NCBI GenBank assembly: GCA_963717385.1
Contig: CAVQWE010000003.1
Span: forward strand, 372,001 to 436,000
Reading direction: 5' to 3'
DNA from: Sva-07 sp963717385
Lineage (GTDB): Bacteria; Actinomycetota; Acidimicrobiia; Acidimicrobiales; Ilumatobacteraceae
DNA: 64,000 nucleotides
The notes beneath the pieces are model-generated. The model was not told where the DNA came from. It saw only the letters and a program-made list of their open reading frames with translations, and did not search any database. Below, piece by piece: positions 8,394 to 16,586 of the stretch (positions within the stretch are counted from its first letter, which is position 1; every line of letters starts with the position of its first letter). A program made the translations under genes and the position numbers.

Positions 8394-8496
8394 CGCGAGT
8401 TCCGAGCCTAGGAGTTCGCCGCCCGGTGCTCTACTCGCATCGTCGTACCGCCACTCCACGTCGGGGCGGCGTGGGCCGATGTGCTTGAGTGGACCC

Positions 8497-9636
8497 ATGT
8501 CTGCTGACTTTCCTGCAACCGCCCTCGAACTGCGCTCGACGCTCACCGACGATGGTGTCGTCACCATGGCGATCCGTGAGACCGAGGTGGCCGCACCCAC
8601 CGATGATCAAGTAGTCGTACGCGTCGATGCGGCGCCGATCAACCCATCCGACCTCGGCATGATGCTCGCCGGCGGCGACCCCGATGGAGCATTGCCCGGC
8701 GGCGATGGACTCCACGCAGCGGTTGCGGTTTCGGTCACCGAAGCTGCGGTTGCGGCACAGCGGGCTCGGCTCGGCAAGCCGATGCCGGTCGGCAACGAGG
8801 GCGGGGGCGTGGTGGTGGCTGCCGGTTCGTCGGCCGCAGCGCAGGCGTTGCTCGGCAAGACCGTCGGATTCCTGTCTGGTAACGCCTATGCCCAGTACCG
8901 CACGCTGCACGTCAGCCAATGTCTCGCGATGGCCGACGGCACCGACCCTGCTGATGCGGCGGCAGCGTTCGTCAATCCACTCACCGCCCTCGGGATGGTC
9001 GAGACGATGCGATCCGAGGGCCACACCGCGCTCGTCCACACGGTCGGCGCGTCGAATCTCGGGCTGATGCTGAACCGGATCTGTCTCGACGATGGTGTCG
9101 GTCTGGTCAACATCGTCCGCAAGCCAGAGCACGTCGAGCAACTTCGCGAGCTCGGCGCTGTGCACGTGGTCGACACCAGCGCCGACAGTTTCGCCGATGA
9201 TCTCACCGACGCCCTTCGCGCCACCGGCGCCACCATCGCCTTCGATGCCATCGGCGGCGGCGACCTGGCCAGCATCTTGCTGTCGAAGATGGAGAAGGTG
9301 GCGGGCGAACAGGCAGGCGAGTTCAGCCGGTACGGCTCCGACACCCACAAGCAGGTCTACATCTACGGCGGTCTCGACCGGGGCCCCACCACGCTGCGGC
9401 GTGACTTCGGGATGTCGTGGGGCATCGGCGGCTGGCTGCTGACACCGTTCCTGGTCAAGATCGGCCAGGAAGCCGCCGACCGGCTGCGTCAGCGGGTGGC
9501 CGACGAGATCACCACCACGTTCGCCAGCAGCTATGGCACCCGCCTGTCGCTGACCGATGCCGTCGATCCGGCCCAGGTGAAGCGATACGCCCGCATGGCC
9601 ACCGGCGACAAAGCACTCGTCACCCCCAACGCCTGA
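8497..9636 (+). CDS. MDR-family zinc-independent oxidoreductase (quinone reductase-like)
   Basis: A protein of 379 aa with the medium-chain dehydrogenase/reductase layout: an N-terminal GroES-like fold (VVVRVDAAPINPSDLGMML, then GNEGGGVVVAAG) and a nucleotide-binding half with ALVHTVGASNLG in place of the usual GxGxxG, followed by FDAIGGGDLA. The catalytic and structural zinc cysteines are absent, so it belongs with NAD(P)H:quinone reductase and crotonyl-CoA-reductase-type members. It would transfer hydride from NAD(P)H to quinones or enones; the substrate is unknown. The ATG at 8497 fits family starts better than 8320, which overlaps the divergent gene. It converges with the SDR at 9673. Confidence 0.82.
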   Translation: MSADFPATALELRSTLTDDGVVTMAIRETEVAAPTDDQVVVRVDAAPINPSDLGMMLAGGDPDGALPGGDGLHAAVAVSVTEAAVAAQRARLGKPMPVGNEGGGVVVAAGSSAAAQALLGKTVGFLSGNAYAQYRTLHVSQCLAMADGTDPADAAAAFVNPLTALGMVETMRSEGHTALVHTVGASNLGLMLNRICLDDGVGLVNIVRKPEHVEQLRELGAVHVVDTSADSFADDLTDALRATGATIAFDAIGGGDLASILLSKMEKVAGEQAGEFSRYGSDTHKQVYIYGGLDRGPTTLRRDFGMSWGIGGWLLTPFLVKIGQEAADRLRQRVADEITTTFASSYGTRLSLTDAVDPAQVKRYARMATGDKALVTPNA

Positions 9637-9672
9637 GGCGGTTCCGGCCCTCCCCGGCGGCGGCTCAGACTG

Positions 9673-10449
9673 TCAGCGGCCGCCTTGGCCGTCGTCGACC
9701 TTGATGACCGTGCCGGTCACCATCTCCGATGCCGGCGACACGAGATACAGCAGCGTGCTGTCGAGGTTTTCGGGCTGGCCGATTCGCTTGCGTGGGAAGT
9801 GGCGGGTCAGATCGCCCATCCGCTCGAGCATGCCGTCGGACATCTCCGACGCGAACAGACCGGGGGCGATCGCGTTGACGTTGATGTGGTATCTCGACCA
9901 TTCGACTGCGAGCGTCTCGGTCAGCCGGTTCACCCCGGCCTTGGTGATCGAGTACAGCGCGGCACCACCGCCCGAATACGAAAAGCCGCCGACCGATGAG
10001 ATGTTGACGATGCGGCCAGGCAGCTTCAGTTCGATCAGTCGTCGGGCAACCTCGCACGACAGGACGTACGGAGCGCGAAGGTTCGTGTCGAGCACCTGGT
10101 CGATCAACTCGAGTTCCATCTTCGTGGCGTACTGAGCGTCAGGAATTCCGGCGTTGTTGACAAGAATCTGTACCGGACCGAGCTGCGCCTCGGCGGTGCT
10201 CACCACTGCGGCAAGCTGCTCGGCGTCGGTGACGTCGAGCTGCAGCGGGAGGCAGGTTCCGCCTGCTGCAGTGATCTCCTCGGCCACATCGGTGAGGCGA
10301 TCCATGCGGCGTCCGGTGGCCACCACACGTGCGCCATTCGCAGCGAGCAGGGTGGCGAATCGTCGACCCAGGCCGGATGATGCGCCGGTGACCAGCGCCA
10401 CTTGACCTCCGAGATCGATGGTCGGTTGGGTTCGGCTTGCTGCGTCCAT
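9673..10449 (-). CDS. SDR-family oxidoreductase
   Basis: A classical short-chain dehydrogenase of 258 aa. The cofactor loop is TGASSGLGRR, the structural NNAG motif follows at about residue 95, and the catalytic Ser-Tyr-Lys is present with YSITK. The Arg-rich segment after the second strand (ATGRRMDR) favours NADP(H) over NAD(H). The C-terminus KVDDGQGGR is normal. The start at 10449 is six codons inside the longest frame and puts the Rossmann loop at the expected distance. It diverges from pfkA. Such enzymes reduce ketones or oxidise alcohols; nothing nearby defines the substrate. Confidence 0.88.
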   Translation of the reverse strand: MDAASRTQPTIDLGGQVALVTGASSGLGRRFATLLAANGARVVATGRRMDRLTDVAEEITAAGGTCLPLQLDVTDAEQLAAVVSTAEAQLGPVQILVNNAGIPDAQYATKMELELIDQVLDTNLRAPYVLSCEVARRLIELKLPGRIVNISSVGGFSYSGGGAALYSITKAGVNRLTETLAVEWSRYHINVNAIAPGLFASEMSDGMLERMGDLTRHFPRKRIGQPENLDSTLLYLVSPASEMVTGTVIKVDDGQGGR

Positions 10450-10540
10450 CCCGGAATGCAACCACATTCGCCGGTTCCCGCCGAAGGTGAACGCTCCGTG
10501 ACGTTGAGAGCGATCGCGAACGGCGGTCGCGCGATCGGTC

Positions 10541-10546
10541 TACCCT
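10541..10546 (+). promoter_or_regulatory. Leaderless -10 element for pfkA
   Basis: TACCCT ends seven bases before the GTG at 10554, which fits a leaderless transcript starting on the GTG. Confidence 0.55.
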
Positions 10547-10553
10547 GGCGTGC

Positions 10554-11684
10554 GTGTCGAACGTCTCGAAGATCGCAATCAGCACCGGTGGCGGCGACGC
10601 CCCGGGCCTCAACGCCGTCATCCGGTCAGCCACGGTCGCAGCCCGCAATCGCGGCTGGGAGGTCGTGGGCATTCGCGACGGCTTCAACGGGCTGATGCAT
10701 CCCGACGAGTACCCAGACGGCGGACTCATCGACCTCGATCGGCAGGCGGTCAGGGGCATCTCTCACCTCGGTGGCACAGTGCTCGGCTCGACCAATCGGG
10801 GCAACCCCACTTCGTATCCGGTCCTCCAGGCCGATGGCACCTACGTCGAAGTCGACCGCACCGCTGAACTGGTCCAGAGGTTCGCAGACGAAGGCATCGA
10901 TGCGTTGATCACGGTTGGTGGCGACGGATCTCTCCGAATCGGCAATCACCTGTACGAGAACGGGCTGCGGGTGATCGGCGTGCCCAAGACGATCGACAAC
11001 GATCTGGACAAGACCACCGCCACGTTCGGTTTCGACACCGCTGTCGACTTTGCCACCGAGTGCATCGACCGTTTGTTCACCACCGCGACATCGCACGGCC
11101 GAGTGATGGTCGTCGAAGTGATGGGGCGCGACGCCGGATGGATCGCACTCCATGCGGGCATGGCGGGAGGAGCTCATTGCATCCTCATCCCGGAGATCCC
11201 CTTCGAGCTGGGACCCATCGCTGAGACGATCCTGCAGCGCGATCGCAGCGGAGCGCGGTTCACGATCGTCGTCGTCGCCGAAGGAGCCACACCGGTGGGC
11301 GGTGCAGCCAGCGTGATCGGCAAAGCTGTGGGGCAGGCGGTCCAACTCGGTGGAATCGGCGGCAAGGTTGCCGCCGAACTCGCGGAGCTCACCGGGAAGG
11401 AGACTCGCACCGTCGTGCTCGGGCACCTGCTTCGCGGAGGGTCGCCGACAGCACTCGACCGTCTGCTCGGTCTCCGTTTCGGTGCCGCTGCCGTGCGTGC
11501 CATCGAGGACGGTCACAACGGAATCATGGTCGGCCTCCGCCCGCCCGAGGTGGTCCATGTGCCGCTGGAGGAGGCCACCCGCCGTCTGAAGACGGTGCCG
11601 CTCGACGGTGACACCGTGAAGACTGCTCGCGACCTCGGGATCAACTTCGGCGACGAGATGCCGGGCGTGCTCATTGGGCGCTGA
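10554..11684 (+). CDS. pfkA: 6-phosphofructokinase (mixed-type group)
   Basis: A 376-aa phosphofructokinase that phosphorylates fructose 6-phosphate to the 1,6-bisphosphate in glycolysis. The N-terminal STGGGDAPGLN phosphate loop, GGDGS (residues 122-126) and PKTIDND (144-150) with the catalytic Asp148 are intact, as is the substrate segment VEVMGRDAGWIA. Gly125 marks ATP-type enzymes, whereas Lys145 is the residue found in pyrophosphate-type enzymes; this mixed pair is seen in the actinobacterial group, and the phosphoryl donor is most likely ATP. The GTG start at 10554 is supported by TACCCT seven bases upstream. The next gene overlaps its stop, so the two are probably co-transcribed. Confidence 0.95.
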   Translation: MSNVSKIAISTGGGDAPGLNAVIRSATVAARNRGWEVVGIRDGFNGLMHPDEYPDGGLIDLDRQAVRGISHLGGTVLGSTNRGNPTSYPVLQADGTYVEVDRTAELVQRFADEGIDALITVGGDGSLRIGNHLYENGLRVIGVPKTIDNDLDKTTATFGFDTAVDFATECIDRLFTTATSHGRVMVVEVMGRDAGWIALHAGMAGGAHCILIPEIPFELGPIAETILQRDRSGARFTIVVVAEGATPVGGAASVIGKAVGQAVQLGGIGGKVAAELAELTGKETRTVVLGHLLRGGSPTALDRLLGLRFGAAAVRAIEDGHNGIMVGLRPPEVVHVPLEEATRRLKTVPLDGDTVKTARDLGINFGDEMPGVLIGR

Positions 11685-13248
11685 ACCCGCCGATGCCCTG
11701 TCCGACGAGCAGCGGCGCCAGCGGGACGAGTTGTTGCGGGCCACCGACCTGCTGCGTCGGGTCGGTGCTGACCGTGAGCTGCTCACCACGCTCGCTCCGC
11801 AGGAGAAACAAGACCTGATCAACGCCGCTGGTGATGTGTTCTGCCCCGACCCCGAGGAACGTCGCATCCGCACCAAAGCGCTCAGGCGCCAGCGGCGTTC
11901 GGCCAAGGTGCGCCGCGACGAAGAGGTGCTGGGTGGCACGGGCATCCGCACGCTGCGCGACCAACCGGTGTTCACGACACCGGACTCGTATCCACCGACC
12001 AGCTTCGAGCAGATCGACGTCGAGCAACCCGAATTTCGCGAGACGGTCGACGAGCAGCACTGCTATGTCTGCAAGGTCAAGTACCGCGAGATCCACCACT
12101 TCTACGACCAGCTGTGTGTGACCTGCGCTGACTTCAACTACTCGAAGCGTGGGGAACTCGCCGATCTGAGTGGCACCGTCGCACTCCTCACCGGTGGGCG
12201 AGTGAAGATCGGCTACCAGGCTGGGATCAAGCTGCTGCGCTCTGGCGCGTCGCTGATCGTGGTCACTCGCTTTCCGCGTGATGCCGCTGCCAGGTACGCA
12301 GCCGAACCCGACTTCGCCGACTGGGCCGATCGACTCGAGGTGTTCGGCCTCGATCTGCGCCACACACCGAGCGTGGAAGCATTCGCCCATCACGTACTCA
12401 CCACACGAGACCGCTTGGACTTCATCGTCAACAATGCGTGCCAGACCGTGCGGCGCCCGCCCGGCTTCTATCGCCACATGATGCAGGGCGAGGAGGCAGC
12501 GCTCGATTCGTTGGCGCCCGAAGTGCTGCAGCTCGTCGGTGCCTACGAAGGCTTGCGCGGGTATCACCTGCTGCCGGGAAGCGGCGACGATGCAGCCTCG
12601 GGCGGCGCGGTCGAGCTGGCCGGTTCGGCTCCGCTGCCCGGCTTGACCCAGGCCGCAGCGCTGTCGCAGACACCGCTGTTGCCTGACGAACTCGAGGCGC
12701 AGGCTGGGCTGTTCCCCGAAGGTCGCCTGGACCAGGATCTCCAACAGGTCGACCTGCGCGAGCGCAACTCGTGGCGGCTCCTGCTGCACGAGGTGTCGTC
12801 GGTCGAGCTCCTCGAGACGCAATTGGTCAATGCCGTTGCGCCGTTCGTGCTCAACGCCCGGTTGAAGCCGTTGATGGAGGCGACCCCGGGTCGGGCCAAA
12901 CACGTGGTGAACGTGTCGGCGGTGGAGGGCCAGTTCTACCGGTTGCGCAAGACCACCCGGCACCCGCACACCAACATGGCCAAGGCGGCGCTCAACATGA
13001 TGACGCGTACGTCAGCGACCGACTATCACGCGTCGGGCATCCACATGAACAGTGTCGACACCGGGTGGGTGAGCGACGAGGATCCGGCGGCGATCGCCGA
13101 GCAGAAGCAGGCCGAGCACCGGTTCCATCCTCCGCTCGACATCGTCGACGGCGCTGCTCGAATCGTCGATCCGATCATCGACGGTGTCAACACCGGCACC
13201 CACGTGTGGGGTCAGTTCCTCAAGGACTACCGACCCGCCGACTGGTGA
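11674..13248 (+). CDS. Large SDR-fold protein with an inserted zinc ribbon
   Basis: A protein of 524 aa starting at a TTG that overlaps the pfkA stop by 11 bases; no ATG or GTG is available nearby. An N-terminal helical region (1-90) is followed by a four-Cys cluster (Cys130, 133, 148, 151), which looks like a zinc ribbon. The SDR Rossmann half starts at about 169 (ALLTGGRVKIG), with VNNACQT in place of NNAG and a C-terminal region (VNVSAVEGQFYR, TNMAKAALNMM) where Tyr-xxx-Lys is replaced by NMAK. The missing catalytic Tyr suggests a non-canonical or inactive oxidoreductase. A 100-residue insert occupies 310-410. Similar proteins are known in actinobacteria without a set function. Confidence 0.7.
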   Translation: MGAEPADALSDEQRRQRDELLRATDLLRRVGADRELLTTLAPQEKQDLINAAGDVFCPDPEERRIRTKALRRQRRSAKVRRDEEVLGGTGIRTLRDQPVFTTPDSYPPTSFEQIDVEQPEFRETVDEQHCYVCKVKYREIHHFYDQLCVTCADFNYSKRGELADLSGTVALLTGGRVKIGYQAGIKLLRSGASLIVVTRFPRDAAARYAAEPDFADWADRLEVFGLDLRHTPSVEAFAHHVLTTRDRLDFIVNNACQTVRRPPGFYRHMMQGEEAALDSLAPEVLQLVGAYEGLRGYHLLPGSGDDAASGGAVELAGSAPLPGLTQAAALSQTPLLPDELEAQAGLFPEGRLDQDLQQVDLRERNSWRLLLHEVSSVELLETQLVNAVAPFVLNARLKPLMEATPGRAKHVVNVSAVEGQFYRLRKTTRHPHTNMAKAALNMMTRTSATDYHASGIHMNSVDTGWVSDEDPAAIAEQKQAEHRFHPPLDIVDGAARIVDPIIDGVNTGTHVWGQFLKDYRPADW

Positions 13249-14719
13249 GCTGATTCGAAGCGCATGACGCCGTCGTCGACGGGTGCCTTGCGGAACATCT
13301 TCTTGTCCTTGGCGTAGTCCTGGGGGTTGATCCATGGCTCGCGGTCGCCCTGCATCGGGTACGTCTCGGCGGCGCGCTTGATGTAGCCGGACGTCAGGTG
13401 GTCGAGCACGGGACTCATCTGCATGGTCGCGTCCGACGCACGCAGGCGCGGGGTGCAGATGTCGGTGCCGGTGGCGTCCATGTGGTTGAGCAGTCGGCAC
13501 ACGTACCGAGCGATCAGATCGGCGCGCAGCGTCCACGATGCGTTGACGTAGCCGAACGTCGACGCCAGGTTCGGCACATCGGAGTAGGCGAATCCCTTGT
13601 AGGCGATCGTCTCGGAGAAGTCGACCGGCTCGCCGTCGACCACGAAGTCGACCTCGCCGAGCGTCACCATGTTGAGCCCGGTGGCGGTCACGATGATGTC
13701 GGCGTCGAGGTGCTCGCCCGAGCTCAGGGTGATGCCGGTCTCGTCGAAGGAGTCGATGTGGTCGGTGACCACCGAGGCCGACCCGTCCTTGATCGCTTCG
13801 AACAGGTCGCCGTTCGGCACCAGACACAGACGTTGATCCCATGGCGCATAGTCGGGAGTGAAATGGGTTGCGACGTCGTAGTCGGGGCCGAGCGCCTTGG
13901 CCGCCCGGTTGACCAGGAAGTCCTTGGCCTTGTCGGGGTTCTTGCGCATCCGCTTGTACATCACCTGCTGCAACGTCGTGTTCTTCTTGCGGGTGATCTC
14001 GTAGGCGAACTTGTCGGGCAGCACCTTGCGCAACCCGTTGGCGATCTTGTCGACGTCGGGGCCCGCCGCCACGTACGTTGGCGAACGCTGCAGCATCGTG
14101 ACGTGCGCGGCGGTCGACGCCATCGCCGGCACCAGGGTCATCGCGGTTGCGCCCGGACCCGATCACGACGACCCGCTTGCCGGCAGTAGTCGAAGTCGTC
14201 CGGCCAGGCCTGCGGGTGCACGATCTGGCCCTGGAACTGGTCGCGGCCCGCGAATTCGGGCGTGTAGCCCTCCTTGTACGAGTAGTAGCCGGAGCACATC
14301 GACAGGTAGTTGCACGTGTAGATGGCGGTGCCGCCACCAACGTCGTCGCTCAGGTCGACGTGCACGATCCAGGTGGCGGTGTCGCTCGACCATTCGGCTC
14401 GACGAACCAGATGCCCGAATCGGATGTGGCGGTCGATGCCATGTTCGGTGATGGTCTCACGAAGGTAGGCCATGATCGATGGGGCGTCGGCGATCGACTT
14501 CTCGGCGTTCCACGGCTTGAACTCGAAGCCGAGGGTGTGCATGTCGCTGTCGGAACGGATACCGGGATAGCGGAACAGATCCCAGGTGCCACCGATGTCG
14601 GAGCGCCCTTCCAGGATCAGATAGGTGCGATTCGGTGACTCGACCTGCAGGTGATAGGCGGCGCCGATGCCGGACAACCCGGCACCGATCACGAGGACAT
14701 CGACGTGCGGAACGCTCAT
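13227..14719 (-). CDS. Flavin-containing/Baeyer-Villiger-type monooxygenase, frame broken twice
   Basis: Two overlapping frames make one 496-aa enzyme if two extra bases are removed: one at about 14185 and one in the C-run 14152-14154. The joined protein has the FAD motif VIGAGLSGIGAAYHL (residues about 9-23), the RYPGIRSDS segment typical of class B monooxygenases, a second dinucleotide motif VVVIGSGATA that is only restored by the repair, and TATGLNM before the C-terminus. Such enzymes use NADPH and O2 to oxidise ketones, amines or sulfides. The start has a TACGGT -10 six bases upstream. Its stop overlaps the convergent SDR-like gene by 22 bases. Confidence 0.85.
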
Positions 14720-14725
14720 GTGTCG

Positions 14726-14731
14726 ACCGTA
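14726..14731 (-). promoter_or_regulatory. Leaderless -10 element for the monooxygenase
   Basis: TACGGT on the minus strand ends six bases before the ATG at 14719. It shares a 90-base divergent region with the promoter at 14798-14803. Confidence 0.5.
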
Positions 14732-14797
14732 CCGGCGTCGGCTCGGCGAGCCGAACTCTTGACCCGACCCTGACGTGACCCCGATCTGTCCAGGCCG

Positions 14798-14803
14798 TAC
14801 CCT
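14798..14803 (+). promoter_or_regulatory. Leaderless -10 element for the LppX-like gene
   Basis: TACCCT ends six bases before the ATG at 14810. Confidence 0.5.
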
Positions 14804-14809
14804 GGGATC

Positions 14810-15751
14810 ATGACGTCGACCTTCGCTCCGCCCACCGGGCCGCCAGCGACCGGATCATCTCCGGCGCCGCTCCCGGAGTTCGAACCGATCCCTGTTCGCG
14901 GCAACGCGCAGCGCCGTCCGTTCGCTCTCGCTGCGGCCGTTGTCGCCGTGGTTGCCCTGGGCATCGGTGCCTTCGTTGCACTGTCGGGCGGCCGCTCAGG
15001 CGGCGATGTCGCCGAGCCGTACTCGTTGTTGGCGGCCGCCGAGAGCACCATGGTGGCTCGTACCGTTGAATTCGACCTGACCGTGTCGGCATCGGACCTC
15101 GCCGAGATCAGCGTGTCGGGAGCGGTCGACAACGAGAGCGAGTTGGTGTCGGTGACCACTGACCTCTCGTCGCTGCTCGCACTCGGCGACACCCCGATGC
15201 CGCTCGGAGACGGTGCGATGACCGTGCTGCTCGACGGAGCGAACGGGGTGGTGTACCTCGACGCCAGTGTGCTCGGCGGCTTCCTCCCCGACGGCGCCGC
15301 GTGGGTCTCGATCGATCTTGCGACGTTGGCCGAACAGAGCGGCCAGTCGCTCGACGACCTCGAGGGCGAACTCGCCTTCGACCCGTCCGACATCGCCGAG
15401 TCGCTGCTCGAACCGGAGAACTCCATCGAGATCGGCATCGAGACGATCGATGGAGTCGAGGTGAAGCACTACCAGGTCACCGTCGACATCGCTGCTGCGA
15501 TCGCCGCTCTGCCCCAGTCCGAGATCGACGACGCGCTCGAGGGCCTCGACGTGCCCGACATCGACGTGCCCGACACACTGGTCTACGACGTCTGGGTGAC
15601 CGCCGACAACGACCTTCGTCGGGTCAGCTTCGACACCGAACTCGCCGGCCAGACCATCGGGATGCAGCTCGACATGACCACCAGCGACCAGCCGCTCGAC
15701 ATCGAGGTGCCGACCGACGCCTTCGACCTCAGCGGGCTACTCGGCTTCTGA
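14810..15751 (+). CDS. Membrane-anchored protein with LppX/LolA-like outer domain
   Basis: A protein of 313 aa: a Pro-rich cytoplasmic N-terminus (1-38), one membrane helix (FALAAAVVAVVALGIGAFVAL, about 39-60), then a 250-residue extracellular domain. That domain alternates beta-strand repeats such as VEFDLTVSASD, GVVYLDASVL and VEVKHYQVTVD, which resemble the half-barrel lipoproteins LppX/LprG and LolA, which carry lipids. No lipobox is present; the helix replaces the lipid anchor. The family call rests on pattern only. The promoter is leaderless. The 3' end overlaps the convergent PfkB gene by 23 bases. Confidence 0.65.
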   Translation: MTSTFAPPTGPPATGSSPAPLPEFEPIPVRGNAQRRPFALAAAVVAVVALGIGAFVALSGGRSGGDVAEPYSLLAAAESTMVARTVEFDLTVSASDLAEISVSGAVDNESELVSVTTDLSSLLALGDTPMPLGDGAMTVLLDGANGVVYLDASVLGGFLPDGAAWVSIDLATLAEQSGQSLDDLEGELAFDPSDIAESLLEPENSIEIGIETIDGVEVKHYQVTVDIAAAIAALPQSEIDDALEGLDVPDIDVPDTLVYDVWVTADNDLRRVSFDTELAGQTIGMQLDMTTSDQPLDIEVPTDAFDLSGLLGF

Positions 15752-16574
15752 GCAACTCCGCCGCTGCCCGATGGCCAGCAGCGCAGGCCGACACCGGGTC
15801 GCCGAGCCAACCCGGTGACGTGAGGAACCCTGCGGCAAACGCATCGCCGGCGCCGGTGGTGTCGTTGACGCCGGGCACCGCGATCGCCTCGACCTCGACG
15901 GTCGCTCCGCCGGGCTGATGGATCAGCGCTGACCGAGGCCCCCGTTTCACGACGGTGAGTGCACCCACGAACGGGCCGTCGAGGCCCAGTGCAGCGGCTT
16001 CGTCGGCATTCGCGAACACGACGGTGGGAGCCACCTGCGTCAGGCGCCGCACGACCTCGTCGATGCCCACCTCGTGCATGATCGCCGTCGACGAGACATC
16101 GATCGACACCGCCACGCTGCGTTCGTGCGCCCAGCCGATCACCGTCGACGCCGTTGCCGCGACCGGCCCGGTGGCGAGGGAGTAGAAGGGGACGTGCAGT
16201 GCGGCGACGCCGTCGAGCCACGACTGGTCGGGGTCGGTGAGGTCGAGACACGCCCGGCGATCGGTGAGCATGCTCCGCTCGCCGAGATGGTCGACGAGGG
16301 CCACGATCGTGCCGGTCGATCCGCCACGTCTGACCATCGATGCATCGACACCATCAGCGTCCAGGTCGGCGATCATCGCCGTACCGATGGCGTCAGTGCC
16401 CACCTGGCCGAGGAAACGTGCCGGGTGGCCCAGCGCAGCGGCTCGGGCCGCCACATTGGCGGCACTGCCGCCGCGTCGTCGTGTGATGGTGGCGTGGGTG
16501 TCGGAGGCGACGTTGACGGGCCCATCGAGGCGCACGATGACGTCCTCGACCAGGTCGCCCAGGGCGGCGAGCAT
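15729..16574 (-). CDS. PfkB-family carbohydrate kinase
   Basis: A ribokinase-fold sugar or nucleoside kinase of 281 aa, slightly short for the family. The N-terminal glycine motif reads RRGGSAANVAARAAALG, and the C-terminal PfkB signature NDTTGAGDAFAAGF holds the catalytic Asp and the anion hole. The segment FANADEAAAL fits the central N-x-x-E motif. It transfers the ATP gamma-phosphate to a sugar hydroxyl; the exact sugar cannot be told. It lies 12 bases downstream of the VOC-CMD gene on the same strand and is probably co-transcribed with it. Confidence 0.9.
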   Translation of the reverse strand: MLAALGDLVEDVIVRLDGPVNVASDTHATITRRRGGSAANVAARAAALGHPARFLGQVGTDAIGTAMIADLDADGVDASMVRRGGSTGTIVALVDHLGERSMLTDRRACLDLTDPDQSWLDGVAALHVPFYSLATGPVAATASTVIGWAHERSVAVSIDVSSTAIMHEVGIDEVVRRLTQVAPTVVFANADEAAALGLDGPFVGALTVVKRGPRSALIHQPGGATVEVEAIAVPGVNDTTGAGDAFAAGFLTSPGWLGDPVSACAAGHRAAAELLRSRVAR

Positions 16575-16586
16575 CAGTTGGCGAGC

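Noticed and set aside
13227..14719. Monooxygenase gene as a true pseudogene
   Set aside because: Two single-base changes 30 bases apart fully explain the break, one in a C-run, and the same kind of break recurs in many unrelated genes, so a read error is more likely.
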